Part shown: one piece after another, positions 63,834-64,000 of the stretch
Position numbering within the stretch: position 1 is the stretch's first letter
Layout: every line of letters begins with the position of its first letter
NCBI RefSeq assembly: GCF_037038585.1
Contig: NC_092525.1
Span: forward strand, 16,534,867-16,598,866
Direction: 5' to 3'
DNA length: 64,000 bases
From: Patagioenas fasciata
Taxonomy: Eukaryota > Chordata > Aves > Columbiformes > Columbidae
Position numbers and translations under genes: made by a program
The notes under the pieces: model-generated
The model's database searches: none
What the model was told of the DNA's origin: nothing
The model's input: only the letters and a program-made list of their open reading frames with translations

Positions 63834-63884
63834 GAATCATAGAATGGCCTGAGTTGGAAGGGACCCACAAGGATCATCAAGTTG
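63834..63884 (-). mobile_element. CR1 LINE remnant (extreme 3' end)
   Basis: GGAATCATAGAATGGCCTGA, GTTGGAAGGGACCCACAAGG, ATCATCAAG on the plus strand is a well-preserved reverse complement of a CR1 terminus. Sequence after about 63885 no longer matches. Confidence 0.85.
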
Positions 63885-64000
63885 GTGGATGGGCAGAAAT
63901 CTATGTCGTGGTGACATGCCAGGTTTTAAAAGAAAAACGATGAAAATCTAATAGATCATGTCCTGGTAGAGGTATGAGCACAAAACACTGGGAGCAGGCT

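Larger units (their letters stand above)
5763..64000 (+). other. NEGR1: NEGR1 intron 1 (5' part)
   Basis: Everything after the donor is read as intron 1, because no segment encoding the next part of Ig domain 1 was seen on the plus strand. First introns of IgLON genes are known to be extremely long. The sequence has the features of a large bird intron: AT-rich non-coding DNA with scattered CR1 fragments, microsatellites, homopolymer runs and clusters of homeodomain/POU-like motifs. The individual elements are listed separately. Confidence 0.85.

Noticed and set aside
5763..64000. NEGR1 exon 2 within the window
   Set aside because: I looked for the continuation of Ig domain 1 (a cysteine soon after the split Arg, then a Trp) on the plus strand and did not recognise it. 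The intron is expected to be far longer than this window.

Overview
The window is vertebrate nuclear DNA and almost certainly avian. The main support is a set of short, 5'-truncated CR1 LINE fragments with the typical bird 3' end (a short ATTCTGTG-like terminus rather than a poly(A) tail). There is no dense SINE load and no bacterial-style gene packing. I do not name a species.

The one gene I can identify with confidence is NEGR1 (neuronal growth regulator 1, also Kilon; neurotractin in chicken), an IgLON-family GPI-anchored cell adhesion molecule of neurons. Only its first coding exon is present: start codon at 5593, signal peptide, first residues of Ig domain 1, and a splice donor after 5762. 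The exon lies in a CpG island of about 0.9 kb (roughly 5100-5960) that should be the promoter. I found no sign of exon 2, so positions 5763-64000 are read as the 5' part of a very long intron 1. Intron 1 of NEGR1 is known to be hundreds of kilobases in mammals.

Layout: 1-5100 is 5' flanking DNA with two CR1 remnants. 5100-5960 holds the CpG island, an RFX X-box-like site, an overlapping upstream ORF, exon 1, the donor, and a 42-bp GC-rich stem-loop starting 58 nt past the donor. From 6 to 64 kb the intron carries CR1 fragments, minisatellites, homopolymer tracts, clusters of POU/homeodomain-like motifs that may be conserved enhancers, one candidate decayed processed pseudogene (10.4-11.4 kb, minus strand), and a pair of similar segments of an unidentified old repeat. 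Almost all other open frames look like chance ORFs.

The items most worth a second look are the long intron stem-loop next to the exon 1 donor, the X-box-like site in the promoter, the upstream ORF that ends on the last base of exon 1, the poly(A)-tailed minus-strand pseudogene candidate (processed pseudogenes are scarce in birds), the inverted pair of near-identical CR1 copies, and the 36-bp minisatellite near 59 kb.
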